A DNA stretch of 64,000 bases from CAZZKE01 sp964655005 (GTDB lineage Bacteria > Pseudomonadota > Alphaproteobacteria > Rhodospirillales > JABHCV01). Location of the stretch: NCBI GenBank assembly GCA_964655005.1, contig CAZZKE010000008.1, positions 1-64,000 of the forward strand, in the 5' to 3' direction. How positions within the stretch are numbered: position 1 is the stretch's first letter; each line of letters opens with the position of its first letter. Positions 1 through 9,700 of the stretch are shown here, piece after piece. Below the pieces are notes generated by a model that worked only from the letters and a program-made list of their open reading frames with translations, was not told the DNA's origin and made no database searches. Made by a program: the position numbers and the translations under genes.

Positions 1-72
1 CAAAAGGCTTGTGAGGCCGTCTCTATGAGTCATTCTTTCTGCAACTTGGTATAAAATATTGAAAGACAGGGC

Positions 73-1320
73 ATGGCCGACAGCGGTTCCTTGATAACCA
101 TACCGGGCGGCGAGATTTCCACCGAGGAAACCCTGCTGCTCAACCGGCTGCGCGCGCTGAAAAGCAGCGACAAGGGGTATTACGTGGTGCACATGCACCT
201 GTCGAATCTGCGGCCGGGCAATCGCAAGCCCCATTTCATCAAGATCGCGACCCGCAATTTCGAAGAACTGCTGGCCAACTTCAATGTCACGCTGTACCGG
301 CTGGGCAATGACGATATCGTGCTTTTGTGCAGTGATGTCCCGGTCGAGGAAATCGACCCGTTGATTCACAAGACCCGGCAACTGTTCGGCGAAGACCCCC
401 TGACCGATGGCGAGGACGGTTCCCTCGACGACAAATTCACCACCTGGTATGATTTTTCCAACCCGGCGGACCTGGCCTCTTTCATCGATACCGCCAACCA
501 GTTGACGGTTCAGGCGCTGCTGCAAAAGAAAAAGCCGGAAGACAGCCGGCCCATGAACACCCTGCCCGGCACCCGCCTCGATCCGTCCAGCACCGCCGAT
601 ATCCAGCTCAAACTGCAACGGGTCAATATGGAAGACCTGATCGACGAGCAGGCCTGTATTACCGTTTACGCGGGGGAAAAGGGCCGGATCGGTTTCCGTG
701 AAAAATTCGTTTCCATGAGCGCCCTGCAAAAGCGGGTGGCGCCGGGGGTCAACCTGTTTGGCAGCCCGTGGCTTTTCTTGTATCTGACCGAAACCGTCGA
801 CCGGCGGCTGCTGGCGATTCTTTCGCAGGGCAATTTCGCCTCGCTGAAAAATCACATTAGCCTGAACCTGAATATTTCGACCGTGCTTGGCCGTGAATTC
901 CAGCACTTTCATCAGAGCGTCGATCGTCACACCGACAAGGTAATCATCGAATTTCAGCTGATTGACGTGTTTTCCGACATGACCGCCTACGCCAATGCGC
1001 GCGACATGTTGCGGGAAAGCGGCTACCGGGTGCTGATCGACGGGTTAAGCCCGCTGTCGCTGCAATTTTTCGACCCGGCCCTGCTGCTTGCCGACCTGAT
1101 CAAGATAAGCTGGGGCCAGGAGTTCGTGGATGACAGCGCCGAAGACCGGATCGAAGATATGCGCCACGTCATCAAGGGCGTCGGAAAAGACAATGTGATT
1201 CTCGGCCGGACGGATTCCGAAAGCGCGGTCAAGTGGGCCTTGTCGCTGGGCATCACCCGTTTCCAGGGCTTTTACATAGATAATCTGGTCAACGTCATGC
1301 AGCTCAAGGGAATTATCTGA
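73..1320 (+). CDS. Degenerate GGDEF/EAL-type signalling protein (first paralogue)
   Basis: A 415-residue cytoplasmic protein with no signal peptide or membrane segment. Residues 76-82 read RLGNDDI where an active diguanylate cyclase has RxGGDEF. Residues about 285-405 follow the EAL fold in spacing (VIIEFQLIDVFSD, then VLIDGLS, then a final FQGFYI), but the ExL signature and the DDFG metal site are not intact. By family knowledge it should be unable to make or cleave cyclic-di-GMP, and may bind a nucleotide or a partner. It starts at an ATG after a 72-base leader containing a TATAAA stretch. Its stop shares one base with the start of the next gene, a paralogue with the same layout, so the two are probably translated together. 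The domain call is from motif pattern and is moderately sure; the function is unknown. Confidence 0.7.
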   Translation: MADSGSLITIPGGEISTEETLLLNRLRALKSSDKGYYVVHMHLSNLRPGNRKPHFIKIATRNFEELLANFNVTLYRLGNDDIVLLCSDVPVEEIDPLIHKTRQLFGEDPLTDGEDGSLDDKFTTWYDFSNPADLASFIDTANQLTVQALLQKKKPEDSRPMNTLPGTRLDPSSTADIQLKLQRVNMEDLIDEQACITVYAGEKGRIGFREKFVSMSALQKRVAPGVNLFGSPWLFLYLTETVDRRLLAILSQGNFASLKNHISLNLNISTVLGREFQHFHQSVDRHTDKVIIEFQLIDVFSDMTAYANARDMLRESGYRVLIDGLSPLSLQFFDPALLLADLIKISWGQEFVDDSAEDRIEDMRHVIKGVGKDNVILGRTDSESAVKWALSLGITRFQGFYIDNLVNVMQLKGII

Positions 1321-2600
1321 TGGCCCTGCCCAATCAGGAAAAACTGCTGCTTGAATACCTGAGGCGCCTGGAAGAACACAAAAGCGGCCGCCATGCGGTG
1401 CATCTGCTGCTTTCCAGGCTAAAGTCCTACAACCGCCGCGAACATCACGTGCGGGCGGCGGCCAACAGTTTCGAACAACTGATCAAGGAACTGCAGGGCC
1501 AGCTTTTCATTCTCGAAAATTCCGATCTGTTTTTTTTCTTCAAGGACGAAGTGCTGGGCCAGGTCGAAACCATCATCCAGAAAATCCGCTTCCTGTTCAG
1601 CGACGATCCGCTGCTGGAAAACGAAGAGGAAAACCAGGACGATTTCGTTGCCTGGTATGATGCCGATCTGCAATACGAAGAAATTCTCAAGCTTATCCAG
1701 GGGCTGGTCAACGTCAAGGAACAGCGCAGGAACCATGCCCGGGCCAGGATGGATACCCGCGCCGCCCTGAGGGCGCGGCAACGGGAAGGCGAGCCGCTGA
1801 CCCCGGAAGTGCTGGCCAAGGTTGAAAACGCGCTGGAACGGGCCGACCTGTCGAACCTGGTGCGGCGCCAGTTTATTTGCCGCATCGACGGCCAGATGAT
1901 TCCCGAACAGGCCTTCAGCGAAATGTTCATTTCCATCGCCGACCTGCGCGAAACGATGATTCCCGGCGTTAATCTGGTATCCAACCGCTGGCTGTTCCAG
2001 CACCTGACCGAATCGCTGGATCTGCGGATGCTGTCGCTGTTGTCGAAAACCGATACCTTCACCATATCCGGCGATATCAGTTTCAACGCCAATGTGGCGA
2101 CATTGCTGTCCACGGAATTCCAGGATTTCGACGACAACATTTCGGCGGCAAAACGGGGTTCCATGATCGTCGAGTTGCAGAATATCGATATATTCTCCGA
2201 CCTTAGCGCCTACCTGTTCGCGCGGGAATACCTGCAGGACAAGGGCTACCGTATCTGTATCGACGGCATGACCCAGAAAACCCTGCCGCTGATTGAACGG
2301 GAACGCCTGGGCGCCGACCTGATCAAGCTTGTCTGGCATCCGGAAATGGCCGACGGCGGCGAGGATAACCATGAATATATCCGCGCCATGGTCAAGCGGA
2401 CCAACCCGGCCCGGGTCATCCTGTGCCGGGTCGATAACCGGGAAGCCATCGACTTCGGCCATTCCATCGGTATCGGCCTGTTTCAGGGCCATTATGTGGA
2501 AAACCTGATCGCCGAAGACAACCGCAGACGCGAATTGCTGAAACTGAAACGCCGCATGGAACGCGCCGCCCAGGAAGCCGAAGATTTGGGCGAGTATTAA
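1320..2600 (+). CDS. Degenerate GGDEF/EAL-type signalling protein (second paralogue)
   Basis: A 426-residue paralogue of the gene just upstream, which it overlaps by one base (TGATG). The GGDEF-like block is more eroded: LENSDLFFFF at about residues 66-75. The EAL-like half keeps VELQNIDIFSD near residue 284 and CIDGMTQ near 313, but not the catalytic acidic residues of active EAL phosphodiesterases. The C-terminus ends in a charged, probably helical tail (about residues 400-426) missing from the first copy. Two adjacent degenerate copies suggest a heterodimer or a regulatory pair. Its last four bases overlap the end of convergent cobT. The function is unknown; a link to motility or surface behaviour would be a guess. 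Confidence 0.68.
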   Translation: MALPNQEKLLLEYLRRLEEHKSGRHAVHLLLSRLKSYNRREHHVRAAANSFEQLIKELQGQLFILENSDLFFFFKDEVLGQVETIIQKIRFLFSDDPLLENEEENQDDFVAWYDADLQYEEILKLIQGLVNVKEQRRNHARARMDTRAALRARQREGEPLTPEVLAKVENALERADLSNLVRRQFICRIDGQMIPEQAFSEMFISIADLRETMIPGVNLVSNRWLFQHLTESLDLRMLSLLSKTDTFTISGDISFNANVATLLSTEFQDFDDNISAAKRGSMIVELQNIDIFSDLSAYLFAREYLQDKGYRICIDGMTQKTLPLIERERLGADLIKLVWHPEMADGGEDNHEYIRAMVKRTNPARVILCRVDNREAIDFGHSIGIGLFQGHYVENLIAEDNRRRELLKLKRRMERAAQEAEDLGEY

Positions 2601-3622
2601 TCCTTGTCGCTGACCCCGGCCTCGGCGAAGGTCGCCATGCCGGTGTGACAGGCCGCCGCCGCTTTCAGCAGGCCGACCGCCAGGGCCGCGCCGGAAGCTT
2701 CCCCCAGGCGCATGTTCATGTTCAGCAACGGTTGTTTGCCGATTTTGTCCAGCAGCCGCAAATGGCCCGGTTCGGTCGAGGCGTGGCCGACCAGGCAATG
2801 GTCAAGGGCGCCGGGGGTGACCGCTTCCAGCACCGCTGCGGCGGCGCAGGAAACGTAACCGTCCAACAGCACCGGCACCCGCTTCATGCGGGCCGCCAGC
2901 ACCGCCCCGGCGATGGCCGCCAGTTCGCGCCCGCCCAGCCGGCGCAGTACATCCAGGCCATCTTTGATGTCGGCCTTGTGGAAGTCGACGGCATCGCCGA
3001 CAACGGTCGTTTTAAGCACCATGGCGTCGCCCTGAACGCCGGTGCCGGGGCCGGTCCAATCCGCCGCCCCGCCACCATGGAGGCCGTGGCAGATGGCCGC
3101 CGCGCTGGTCGTGTTGCCGATGCCCATCTCGCCCAGGCACAACACATCCATGCCCCCGGCGACCACCGCCATGCCCCGGTTGAAGGCCTCGACGCAGACA
3201 CTTTCGTTCATCGCCGGGCGTTCGCTGAAGTCTTCCGTCGGCGTGTCCAGGTCCAGCGCCAGCACATTAAGTTCGATGCCGAAGGTCTTGCACAACTGGT
3301 TGATGGCGGCGCCGCCATGTTCGAAGTTGGCGACCATCTGGACGGTGACTTCGGACGGGAACGCCGATACGCCGCGAGCGGTAACCCCATGATTGCCGGC
3401 GAAGACATAGGCGTGCGGGTTGGCCATCCGTGGCGGATGGCCGCCCTGCCACATGCAAAGCCAGTGCGAAATTTCTTCCAGGCGGCCCAGCGATCCCGGC
3501 GGTTTGGTTAACTGCGGTTCCCGTTCGGCGGCCTGGGCGGCGGCGGTTTCGTCGGGTCCGGGAAGGGCGGCCAGCAGTTTGCGGATATCATCAAGCGAGG
3601 AAACGGCGGTGGTGGCGGGCAA
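2597..3622 (-). CDS. cobT: Nicotinate-nucleotide:dimethylbenzimidazole phosphoribosyltransferase
   Basis: Makes alpha-ribazole phosphate from nicotinate mononucleotide and 5,6-dimethylbenzimidazole, which activates the lower ligand of cobalamin. The protein is 341 residues, about the family length. Diagnostic segments are TKPPGSLGRLE near residue 40, LGEMGIGNTTSAAAI in the middle and NMNMRLGEASGAA near the C-terminus, which carries the glutamate used as catalytic base in this family. The start is a TTG at 3622 with AGAGG about 8 bases upstream; the nearby ATG is out of frame. It diverges from cobS and converges on the GGDEF/EAL pair. In Pseudomonas naming this enzyme is CobU; it is not the cobaltochelatase subunit also called CobT. 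Confidence 0.95.
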   Translation of the reverse strand: MPATTAVSSLDDIRKLLAALPGPDETAAAQAAEREPQLTKPPGSLGRLEEISHWLCMWQGGHPPRMANPHAYVFAGNHGVTARGVSAFPSEVTVQMVANFEHGGAAINQLCKTFGIELNVLALDLDTPTEDFSERPAMNESVCVEAFNRGMAVVAGGMDVLCLGEMGIGNTTSAAAICHGLHGGGAADWTGPGTGVQGDAMVLKTTVVGDAVDFHKADIKDGLDVLRRLGGRELAAIAGAVLAARMKRVPVLLDGYVSCAAAAVLEAVTPGALDHCLVGHASTEPGHLRLLDKIGKQPLLNMNMRLGEASGAALAVGLLKAAAACHTGMATFAEAGVSDKD

Positions 3623-3744
3623 TGGTCGGGCCTCTCATAAGGGGAGTGTTGATTTCGGTGGCGATAATCTATAACTGAAAACCTCAATCACCCAAGCCAT
3701 AAAACCGGGTTGCGGCGAAATAAGTTTCAGCGGGAAATTATCCG
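3623..3744. promoter_or_regulatory. Divergent cobT/cobS intergenic region
   Basis: This 122-base gap must carry both divergent promoters. It contains an AT-rich stretch near 3664-3676 (AATCTATAACTGA) that could hold a -10 element. I looked for the cobalamin riboswitch core (the GGGAA...GGTG box and the GCCACTG-type B12 box) on both strands and did not find it. Confidence 0.35.
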
Positions 3745-4536
3745 ATGCCGGGCGTCGAAAATAACCTGACCATACTGGCCGCATGGGGCCGGAATATCCT
3801 GTCGGCGACGCTGTTCATGACCCGTTTGCCGATTGCCCGACTGTTGCCGGCCGGCGACCCGGCCCCGCGACCGCTGGCCGATTTCGCCTGGGCGCTGCCG
3901 GTGGTCGGCCTGATTACCGGCGGGCTGGCCGCCATCGCCCTGATGGCGGCCTATGCGATTGGCCTGCCGCCCCTGGCGGCGACGCTGATCGGGCTGGCCG
4001 CCTCGGTGGCGCTGACCGGGGCGCTGCACGAAGATGGCCTGGCCGACCTGGCCGACGGGTTCGGCGGCGGCGCCGGAAAGGCGGCCAAGCTGGCGATCAT
4101 GCGGGACAGCCAGATCGGCACATACGGCATGTTGGCGCTGATATTTTCGGTCGGTATGCGGGCCGCCGCGCTGGCCGGCCTGCCCGGTCCCGGTACGGCG
4201 GCGGCGGCGCTGATTACGGCGGCGGTCGTTTCCCGCGCCCTGATTGTCGCCGCCATGACCGGCCTGCCGCCGGCCCGCGACGACGGTTTGGGCCACGCCG
4301 CCGGGCGGCCCGAAACGGCAACTTTCCTGACCGCCCTGGCCATCGCCGCCGTTGCCGCCTTCGTCCTGAGTGGCGCCGTCGCCTGGATTTTATTGATTAC
4401 CGCCGCCGCCGCCGCCGCCGCCCTGATGGCCCTGGCCAGGGCCCAGATCGGCGGCCACACCGGCGATGTTCTGGGCGCCACCCAGCAGGTCAGTGAAATC
4501 GCCGTGCTGCTGGCCGCCGCCGCGGTGCTGGGATAG
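3745..4536 (+). CDS. cobS: Adenosylcobinamide-GDP ribazoletransferase (cobalamin synthase)
   Basis: Inner-membrane enzyme that joins adenosylcobinamide-GDP to alpha-ribazole (phosphate), closing the nucleotide loop of cobalamin. The 263-residue protein is strongly hydrophobic, with several Ala/Leu-rich membrane segments. Near residues 92-115 it carries the conserved HEDGLADLADGFGGG segment, a metal/substrate-binding signature of this family, followed by MRDSQIGTYG. It heads the plus-strand run cobS-phosphatase-cobU-cobW-cobN-cobO. The next gene starts 10 bases after its stop. The start is the first ATG; the ribosome-binding site is weak. Confidence 0.95.
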   Translation: MPGVENNLTILAAWGRNILSATLFMTRLPIARLLPAGDPAPRPLADFAWALPVVGLITGGLAAIALMAAYAIGLPPLAATLIGLAASVALTGALHEDGLADLADGFGGGAGKAAKLAIMRDSQIGTYGMLALIFSVGMRAAALAGLPGPGTAAAALITAAVVSRALIVAAMTGLPPARDDGLGHAAGRPETATFLTALAIAAVAAFVLSGAVAWILLITAAAAAAALMALARAQIGGHTGDVLGATQQVSEIAVLLAAAAVLG

Positions 4537-4546
4537 GGAGAAACCG

Positions 4547-5191
4547 ATGCCGAAAAACAATAATGTTCGCTGGTGGTGGGTCCGCCATGCCCCGGTGACT
4601 ACCCACAACGGCAAGATTTACGGCCAGAAGGACGTGCCGTGCGATACCTCGGACACCGCCGCCTTCGCCGGCCTGGCGGCGAAACTGCCGCACGGGGCGG
4701 TGTGGGTGACCAGCCATCTGCGCCGGACCATAGATACCGCCGCCTCGATAGTCGAAGCCGGCGCCCCTTACCGGCAGCCGTTGGTCGAACGCGATTTCGC
4801 CGAACAGAGCTTCGGTGACTGGCAGGACCATAGCTGGGACGATCTGGACAAGCTGTACCCGGCGGAATACCGGACCTTCTGGAAAAACCCCGGTCGCAAC
4901 GCCCCCCCCGGCGGCGAAAGCCTGGCCGACCTGATTACCCGCACCGGCGACGCCATCGAGCGGATCAACGCCGCCCACGATGGCCGCGATATTATCGCCG
5001 TTACCCACGGCGGCACCATTCGCGCCGCCCTCGCCGTGGCCCTGGGGATGGAACCGATCGACGCCATGTCCTTTACAATCGACAACCTGTCGCTGACCCG
5101 GATCGATTATTTCCGGGGTGGATTATTCAACGGCAAGGGTCGAAGCTGGCGGGTCGACGGCGTCAACATGCCGCCGCTGGACAGGCCGTGA
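4547..5191 (+). CDS. cobC: Histidine phosphatase family protein, probable alpha-ribazole phosphatase
   Basis: Probably removes the 5'-phosphate of alpha-ribazole phosphate or of adenosylcobalamin phosphate at the end of B12 synthesis. The 214-residue protein has the phosphoglycerate-mutase-like active site: VRHAP near residue 13 (the catalytic His; the usual RHG is RHA here), an arginine pair in the TSHLRRT block, and THGGTIRAAL with the second His in the C-terminal third. The ATG at 4547 was chosen because the longer frame runs back into cobS with non-conserved sequence, and GGGAG lies 7 bases upstream of this ATG. Its stop overlaps the GTG start of cobU. The fold is certain; substrate assignment rests on the locus. 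Confidence 0.85.
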   Translation: MPKNNNVRWWWVRHAPVTTHNGKIYGQKDVPCDTSDTAAFAGLAAKLPHGAVWVTSHLRRTIDTAASIVEAGAPYRQPLVERDFAEQSFGDWQDHSWDDLDKLYPAEYRTFWKNPGRNAPPGGESLADLITRTGDAIERINAAHDGRDIIAVTHGGTIRAALAVALGMEPIDAMSFTIDNLSLTRIDYFRGGLFNGKGRSWRVDGVNMPPLDRP

Positions 5192-5706
5192 CAAGCCCGC
5201 CTTTACCGCCCCTGACCCTGGTATTGGGCGGCCAGCGGTCGGGCAAAAGCGTTTTCGCGGAAAACCTGATCGGCGCCGCGCCGGCCATCTATCTGGCGAC
5301 GGCGGAGGCGCTGGACGATGAAATGAAAGACCGCATCGCCCGCCACCGGGACCGCCGGGGGCAAGGCTGGACGACGGTGGAAGAACCCATCGATCTGGCC
5401 GGCGCGCTCAAACGGCATGATTCGGTCGGTCGCCCGGTGCTGCTCGACAGTCTGGGCATGTGGGTGGCCAATCTGCTGGGCAGGGAAAAAAATGTCGCCA
5501 TTGAAACATCGGGGCTGGTAAATACGTTGAAGGATATCGCCGCTCCCGTGGTTATCGTTTCCGAGGAAGCCGGGCTTGGCGTGATCCCCGGCAACGCCCT
5601 GGCCAGGCGCTATCTGGATGCCCTGGGCAGCGCCAATCAAATGGCCGCCGCCGCCGCCGACAGCGTCGTCCTGATGGTCGCCGGGCTGCCCCAAAAGTTG
5701 AAATAA
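5188..5706 (+). CDS. cobU: Adenosylcobinamide kinase / adenosylcobinamide-phosphate guanylyltransferase
   Basis: Bifunctional enzyme that phosphorylates adenosylcobinamide and transfers GMP onto it, supplying the substrate of CobS. The 172-residue protein begins with the P-loop LVLGGQRSGKS (residues 10-20), has the RHRDRRG segment that includes the histidine guanylylated in this family, and the late VSEEAGLGVIP motif. It starts with GTG at 5188, overlapping the preceding stop by four bases, so the two are translationally coupled. Called CobP in Pseudomonas naming. Confidence 0.95.
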   Translation: MTSPPLPPLTLVLGGQRSGKSVFAENLIGAAPAIYLATAEALDDEMKDRIARHRDRRGQGWTTVEEPIDLAGALKRHDSVGRPVLLDSLGMWVANLLGREKNVAIETSGLVNTLKDIAAPVVIVSEEAGLGVIPGNALARRYLDALGSANQMAAAAADSVVLMVAGLPQKLK

Positions 5707-5725
5707 CAGGAAAAGAATCCGACAA

Positions 5726-6724
5726 ATGAAAATCCCCGCCACCGTTATCACCGGCTTTCTGGGCGCCGGCAAGACCACGCTGATCCGGCATATTCTGGAA
5801 AACGCGGGCGGTCGCCGCATCGCCCTGATTATCAACGAATTCGGCGATCTGGGCGTCGATAGCGAACTGATTCAGGGCTGCGCCATCGAAGGCTGCGAGG
5901 ACGGCGACGTGGTCGAACTGGCCAACGGCTGCATTTGCTGCACGGTCGCCGACGAATTCCTGCCGGCCATGGAAGCCCTGCTGGAACGGCAAAACCCGCC
6001 CGATCATATTATTATCGAAACCTCGGGCCTGGCCCTGCCCAAGCCGCTGGTCAAGGCCTTCAACTGGCCGGAAATCCGATCGAAGGTAACCGTCGACGGG
6101 GTGATCGCGGTGATCGACGCGCCGGCGGTTTCCGAAGGCCGCTTCGCCGACGATCAACCGGGCGGCAATTTACCGGATCACGACAACCCGCTGGAAGAAG
6201 TCTTCGCGGACCAGTTGCTGTGCGCCGACCTGGTTATTCTGAACAAGGCCGATATCATCGGGCCGGACGGCGTGGCCAGGGTCGCCGGCGATATCGCCGG
6301 CGATCTGCGTCCGGGTGTCCGGACTATCCCGTCGATCAACGGCGTCGTCGATCTGGCCGTGCTGCTGGGCGTTTCGGCCGCTGCCGAGGAAGGCATCGAA
6401 CTCAGGCGCTCACACCACGATGGCGAGGAAGATCACGATCACGACGATTTCGAAAGCTTCACCATCGAACTGGGCGACACCGGCGATCCGGACGGCCTGG
6501 AAGTCGTGCTCGCCCGGCTGACCGCCGAGCACGACATCCTGCGCATCAAGGGTTTCGTCCACGTTCCGGGCAAGGACATGCGCCATGTCGTGCAGGGCGT
6601 CGGGCCCCGTATTCAGCGCTATTACGACCGCCCCTGGGGCAGCGCCGAAGAACGCTGCGGTAAGTTGGTGGTGATCGGCCGCAAGGGCCTGGACCGGGCC
6701 GCCATCGCGGCCTCGCTGGCCTGA
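5726..6724 (+). CDS. cobW: CobW-type metallochaperone GTPase
   Basis: A G3E-family GTPase thought to deliver cobalt (or keep it available) for the CobN-type chelatase. The 332-residue protein has the P-loop GFLGAGKT at residues 10-17, the metal-binding CICC at 69-72 and an NKAD guanine-recognition motif near residue 172. A short acidic His-rich stretch follows near residues 230-240 (HHDGEEDHDHDD), a likely metal-buffering loop. The C-terminal CobW_C domain runs to the end. Its stop overlaps the start of cobN by one base, the classical cobW-cobN pairing, which supports a cobalt role over the zinc role of other G3E members. Confidence 0.93.
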   Translation: MKIPATVITGFLGAGKTTLIRHILENAGGRRIALIINEFGDLGVDSELIQGCAIEGCEDGDVVELANGCICCTVADEFLPAMEALLERQNPPDHIIIETSGLALPKPLVKAFNWPEIRSKVTVDGVIAVIDAPAVSEGRFADDQPGGNLPDHDNPLEEVFADQLLCADLVILNKADIIGPDGVARVAGDIAGDLRPGVRTIPSINGVVDLAVLLGVSAAAEEGIELRRSHHDGEEDHDHDDFESFTIELGDTGDPDGLEVVLARLTAEHDILRIKGFVHVPGKDMRHVVQGVGPRIQRYYDRPWGSAEERCGKLVVIGRKGLDRAAIAASLA

Positions 6725-9700
6725 TGCACCTGCTGGCCGCAACGCCGGGCGGCGTGTCGGACGGTTCGGAAGCCGTCGATCTGGGGCAGTCGCCGGGCGA
6801 ACTGATTTTTCTTACCGCCGCCGATACCGAACTTGGCGCCTTAAGCCAGGCCCGGCGGCGCATCGACGACCCGGATTTCCCCTCCCTGCGCCTGGCCAAC
6901 CTGCTGAATCTGGGTCACAACATGTCCGTCGATATGTATGCGGAGCGGGTAATATCCACGGCCAAACTGGTCATCGTGCGGCTGCTTGGCGGGCGCGGCT
7001 ACTGGCCCTACGGGGTCGAGCAGATCGCCGGGGTATGCCGGGAAAATGGCGTCAGGCTGGCGCTGCTGCCGGGCGACGATCAGCCCGATGCGGAACTTTC
7101 CGGTTTTTGCACGCTGGCCCCGGATGTCTGCCACCGGTTGTGGCAGTACATGGTTCATGGCGGCCCCGATAACGCCGTCGGTTTTCTCAACTACGCGGCC
7201 ACCCTGATCGGCTACAAGGGCGACTGGCTGGAACCGCTGCCGCTGTTGCGGGCCGGGCGTTACGAACGGGGAACATGGGTCGATGGCCGGCCCGTCGCCG
7301 CCCTGGTGTTTTACCGGGCGCTGTTGCAGGCCGCCAACCTGCAGGCCGTCGATGCTTTGATCGCGGCCCTGGCCGGGGCCGGCCTCAACCCGCTGCCGGT
7401 CTATGTGGCCGGCCTGAAAGACCCGGTGGTCGCCGCCATCGTCGAGCGGATTTTCCAGGAAAATCCGCCGGACGTGGTGCTCAACACCACCGGCTTCGCC
7501 GTTTCCACGCCGGGCCGGGTGTTGGCCGAAAGCCGCCCGCCGACGTCGCTGGACGGCCCCGGCGCGCCGGTCTTGCAGGCGGTGTTTTCCGGCTCCAACC
7601 GGGCCGATTGGGCCGATGGCGCACATGGCCTCAGCGCCCGCGATATCGCCATGAACGTGGCCCTGCCGGAAGTCGATGGCCGTATTTTCAGCCGCGCCGT
7701 TTCTTTCAAGGGCCGGTCCCGGCGCGACGATCTCAGCGAGACGGACATCGTCACCTACGAGCCCGTCGCCGACCGCGTGGCGTTCACCGCCGCCCTGGCG
7801 GCCAACTGGGCGCGACTGGCCGGGACCGGGCCGGAAGACCGGCGGGTCGCCTTTATCCTGGCCAACTATCCCAACCGCGATGGCCGCATCGGCAACGGCG
7901 TCGGGCTGGATACCGCCGCCGGGGCGCTGGTCGCCCTGCAGGCGATGGCCGGGGCCGGTTACAGGATAGATGGCCTGCCGGACGACGGCGACGCCCTGAT
8001 TGCCCGCCTCGCCGCCGGGCCGACCAACGATACCGACCAACTGAAAAACCGGCTGGCCACGGAAACCCTGTCGCTGGCCGCCTACCGGGAATTTTTCGAG
8101 ACCCTGCCCGAAACCATGCGCCGGCGCATCATCGAACGCTGGGGTTCGCCGGAAGCCGACCCGTTCATGCGCCACGACGGCTGTTTCGCAATTCCGGCCT
8201 ATCGCCTGGGCAACGTGGCGATTTGCCTGCAACCGGCGCGCGGCTACAACATCGACCCGGCCGGCAGCTATCATGACCCCGACCTGGTCCCGCCGCACGG
8301 TTACTTCGCGGTCTACGCCTGGATCAGGACCGAATTCGCCGCCCATGCCGTGGTCCACTTCGGCAAGCACGGCAATCTGGAATGGCTGCCCGGCAAGTCG
8401 CTGGCGTTGTCGCGAGACTGTTTCCCGGAGGCTACCCTGGGGGCCATGCCCAATCTGTATCCGTTTATCGTCAACGATCCGGGTGAAGGCACGCAGGCCA
8501 AGCGCCGCGCCGGGGCGGTCATCATCGACCACCTGACGCCGCCCCTGACCCGCGCCGAATCCTATGGGCCGCTGGCCCAGCTGGAACAACTGGTCGATGA
8601 ATACTATGAAGCCGCCGGGGTCGATCCCCGGCGCCTGAAGGTCCTGAAAAGGGAGATACTGACGCTCTGTTCGGCGACCGGGCTGGGCGCCGATTGCGGC
8701 ATGGACGATGCGCCGGACGACGACGCGGCGCTCGGTCGCCTGGATAATTACCTGTGTGAACTGAAAGAACTGCAAATCCGCGATGGCCTGCATGTGTTCG
8801 GCGAAAGCCCGGCGGGACGCCTGCAAAACGACCTGCTGGTCGCCCTGGTGCGGACGCCGCGCGGCACCGGGCAGGGCGGCGACGCCTCGCTGATCCGGGC
8901 CCTGGCCGACGATCTGGAACTGGAATTCGACCCCCTGGACTGCGTCATGGCCGACCCCTGGACCGGGCCGCGCCCGGAAATCATGGCCGCCGATGACCGC
9001 TGGCGCAGCCATGGCGATACGGTCGAGCGGCTGGAAATGCTGGCATCGAGGCTGGTCGCCGGGGCAACGACACTACCGCCCCACTGGGCGGCGACCGGGG
9101 CCGTCATGGATATGTTGAACGGCCAGCTCCGCCCCGCCGTCGCCGCCTGCGGGGCGGCGGAAACCGCCGGCCTGCTGCGCGGCCTGGATGGCCGTTTCGT
9201 CGAACCGGGACCGTCGGGCGCGCCGACCCGGGGCCGGCCCGACGTGCTGCCGACGGGCCGCAATTTCTATTCCATCGACAGCCGCACGGCGCCGACCCCG
9301 GCGGCCTGGACCCTAGGGTGGAAATCGGCCGGGCTGCTGGTCGAAAACTACCGTCAGCAGCACGGCGCATGGCCCCGGACCATGGCGCTGACCGCCTGGG
9401 GCACGTCGAACATGCGCACCGGCGGCGACGACATCGCCCAGGGGCTGGCGCTGATGGGGGTCAAGCCGACCTGGGACACCGCGTCGCGCCGGGTCAGCGG
9501 TTTCGAGGTCATGCCGCTGGCGGTGCTGGACCGGCCCCGGGTCGATGTCACGCTTCGGGTCTCGGGCTTTTTTCGTGACGCCTTTCCGGGCCTGATAGAT
9601 ATATTTTCGTCGGCCGCCCGCGCCGTCGCGGCGCTGGACGAAGGGCCCGCCGATAACCCGCTGGCGGCCCGGGTCGGCGACGACATCCGGCGCCTGACAT

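Noticed and set aside
1419..2798. Long minus-strand open frame opposite the second GGDEF/EAL-like gene and the cobT end
   Set aside because: No family motifs; it spans two recognised genes and has the composition of an antisense shadow.
4380..4435. GCC-rich simple repeat as a possible structural repeat
   Set aside because: It encodes an alanine-rich membrane helix of CobS in frame and needs no other explanation.
6841..9012. Long minus-strand open frame (over 700 codons) inside cobN
   Set aside because: Antisense shadow of a high-GC coding region; low-complexity Arg/Gly/Gln-rich translation without motifs, while the plus strand is a clear CobN.
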